Source: an uncultured Sphingomonadales bacterium
Lineage (GTDB): Bacteria; Pseudomonadota; Alphaproteobacteria; Sphingomonadales; Sphingomonadaceae
Length of the DNA: 6,701 nucleotides
NCBI GenBank assembly: GCA_903893935.1
Contig: CAITOD010000372.1
Location: 1-6,701, forward strand
Reading direction: 5' to 3'
In this document: piece after piece, positions 6,157 through 6,701 of the stretch
Numbering within the stretch: the first letter of the stretch is position 1
Layout of the letters: the number at the start of each line of letters is the position of its first letter
Program-made: the position numbers and the translations under genes
Notes under the pieces: model-generated
The model's database searches: none
What the model was told of the DNA's origin: nothing
What the model saw: the letters and a program-made list of their open reading frames with translations, nothing else

Positions 6157-6289
6157 ATCCTCCCCGGGACGGGGAGGGGGAGCGCCCGAAGGGTGGTGGA
6201 GGGGCTTTGCCCCACGCAGCGACGGTTCTGTAACGGCCCTGCCCCTCCACCATGCTGCGCATGGTCCCCCTCCCCGTTCCGGGGAGGAT
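6157..6289. repeat. REP-type intergenic inverted repeat (49-base arms, 35-base centre) between convergent genes
   Basis: The left arm (6157-6205) and the reverse complement of the right arm (6241-6289) match at 41 of 49 positions by hand count. The outer 25 bases have one mismatch (position 12), and the inner 12 bases (TGGTGGAGGGGC) match perfectly. Seven of the eight mismatches fall in a block at arm positions 26-37. There the right arm has its own small palindrome (ATGC-TGC-GCAT, 6252-6262) while the left arm has a different sequence (6182-6193). G/C-rich GGGGAGGGGGA / GGTGGAGGGGC palindromes of this kind are, as I recall, dispersed between genes in sphingomonad and related genomes. Lying between the 3' ends of dut and the DUF4136-like gene, it could end transcription from both sides or stabilise mRNA ends. 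There is no T-run typical of a simple intrinsic terminator. Confidence 0.8.
6201..6213 (+). other. Small alternative hairpin GGGGC-TTT-GCCCC inside the repeat
   Basis: The last five bases of the left arm can pair with GCCCC three bases on, instead of with the far arm. This gives a compact five-pair stem with a TTT loop. It is an alternative fold to the large palindrome; function is unknown. Confidence 0.4.
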
Positions 6290-6296
6290 TTGAGGC

Positions 6297-6701
6297 TTAT
6301 TTCTTCTTTTCGGGGGGGATCGAGATGTGCACGGTTTCGCCGCTGTGGCCGGGGAAGCCGGTGAACAGCGATTCGATCAGATTGGGCACCACATAGGCGA
6401 GTCGGTTCGACGGTGACACCGCTTCGGCTTTGCCTTCGAACAGTCGCTGCCCGTCGCTGCGGAGCTTGATCTTCACATCGATCATGCTGGTATAGACCGT
6501 GGTCACGCTCACATCGTCGAACCAGGGATCATAGAGGCCGTAGCCCCAGCGGTGGCCATAGAAGCCGCCGCCGTAGAACCCGCCGTGCCCATAGCCGCGC
6601 CACGGGCCCCAGAACGGATCGGGGCCGAACAGGCTGATCCGGTCGCGGCCTTTGTCGACGCCATAGTCGAATTCGACCACCAGATCGGATGTCGCCGGAT
6701 C
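6297..6701 (-). CDS. DUF4136-like protein, C-terminal part (5' end outside window)
   Basis: The frame is open to the right edge, so the N-terminus, which in this family usually carries a signal or lipoprotein peptide, is not seen; 134 residues are visible. It begins DPATSDLVVEFDYGV (1-15), then a Gly/Tyr/Trp/Phe-rich stretch GYGHGGFYGGGFYGHRWGYG (36-55). A beta-rich tail follows with TTVYTSMIDVKIKLRSDGQR (67-86), LFEGKAEAVS (87-96) and NLIESLFTGFPG (107-118), ending PPEKKK. The pattern 'T-x-Y-T-S-x-x-D-V-x-I ... G-x-R-L-F-E-G-x-A' fits DUF4136, an envelope-associated domain of unknown function. A GTG at 6680 exists in frame but lies inside the conserved strand, so it is unlikely to be the start. 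It converges on dut, with the palindromic repeat between them. Confidence 0.75.
   Translation of the reverse strand, partial: DPATSDLVVEFDYGVDKGRDRISLFGPDPFWGPWRGYGHGGFYGGGFYGHRWGYGLYDPWFDDVSVTTVYTSMIDVKIKLRSDGQRLFEGKAEAVSPSNRLAYVVPNLIESLFTGFPGHSGETVHISIPPEKKK

Noticed and set aside
6157..6289. CRISPR repeat or insertion-sequence terminal repeats
   Set aside because: There are only two inverted arms, no regular direct repeats with spacers, no transposase between them (35-base centre) and no target duplication seen.

Overview
The window is about two-thirds G+C and densely coded, with strong third-position G/C bias and GAA-biased glutamate codons. Gene order (mutM divergent from ubiE-ubiB, then coaBC-dut) and protein sequences point to an alphaproteobacterium, most likely a sphingomonad (Sphingomonadales). 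This is an inference from synteny and protein character; no rRNA is present.

Layout. On the minus strand, an open frame runs off the left edge (1-493). Its N-terminus is a clear Fpg/MutM DNA glycosylase. Near residue 96 it changes, in frame, into the central Mur-ligase part of a cyanophycin synthetase (CphA). It is a chimera, either a real fusion or an assembly join, and is the strangest thing in the window. Divergent from it, after a 92-base spacer with two short perfect inverted repeats, lies a plus-strand run: ubiE (586-1335), ubiB (1349-2911) and an integral-membrane acyltransferase-3 gene (2913-4037) one base after ubiB. A small four-helix membrane protein (4041-4445, minus, DUF4345-like) converges on the acyltransferase with three bases between the stop codons. 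Divergent from it, coaBC (4538-5713) and dut (5700-6152) overlap by 14 bases. Downstream of dut is a 49-base-arm imperfect palindrome of the intergenic REP type (6157-6289). Last, on the minus strand, is the C-terminal part of a DUF4136-like protein that runs off the right edge (6297-6701).

How the genes work together. UbiE (C-methyltransferase) and UbiB (atypical kinase-like ATPase) both serve ubiquinone biosynthesis. CoaBC makes 4'-phosphopantetheine for coenzyme A, and Dut removes dUTP and supplies dUMP. MutM and Dut both limit damaged or wrong bases in DNA. The acyltransferase and the small membrane protein look like accessory genes inserted into a conserved housekeeping block. I saw no tRNA, rRNA, CRISPR, transposase or phage gene. 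No undescribed multi-gene system is evident; the points worth checking are the mutM/cphA chimera, the palindromic repeat and the insertion between ubiB and coaBC.
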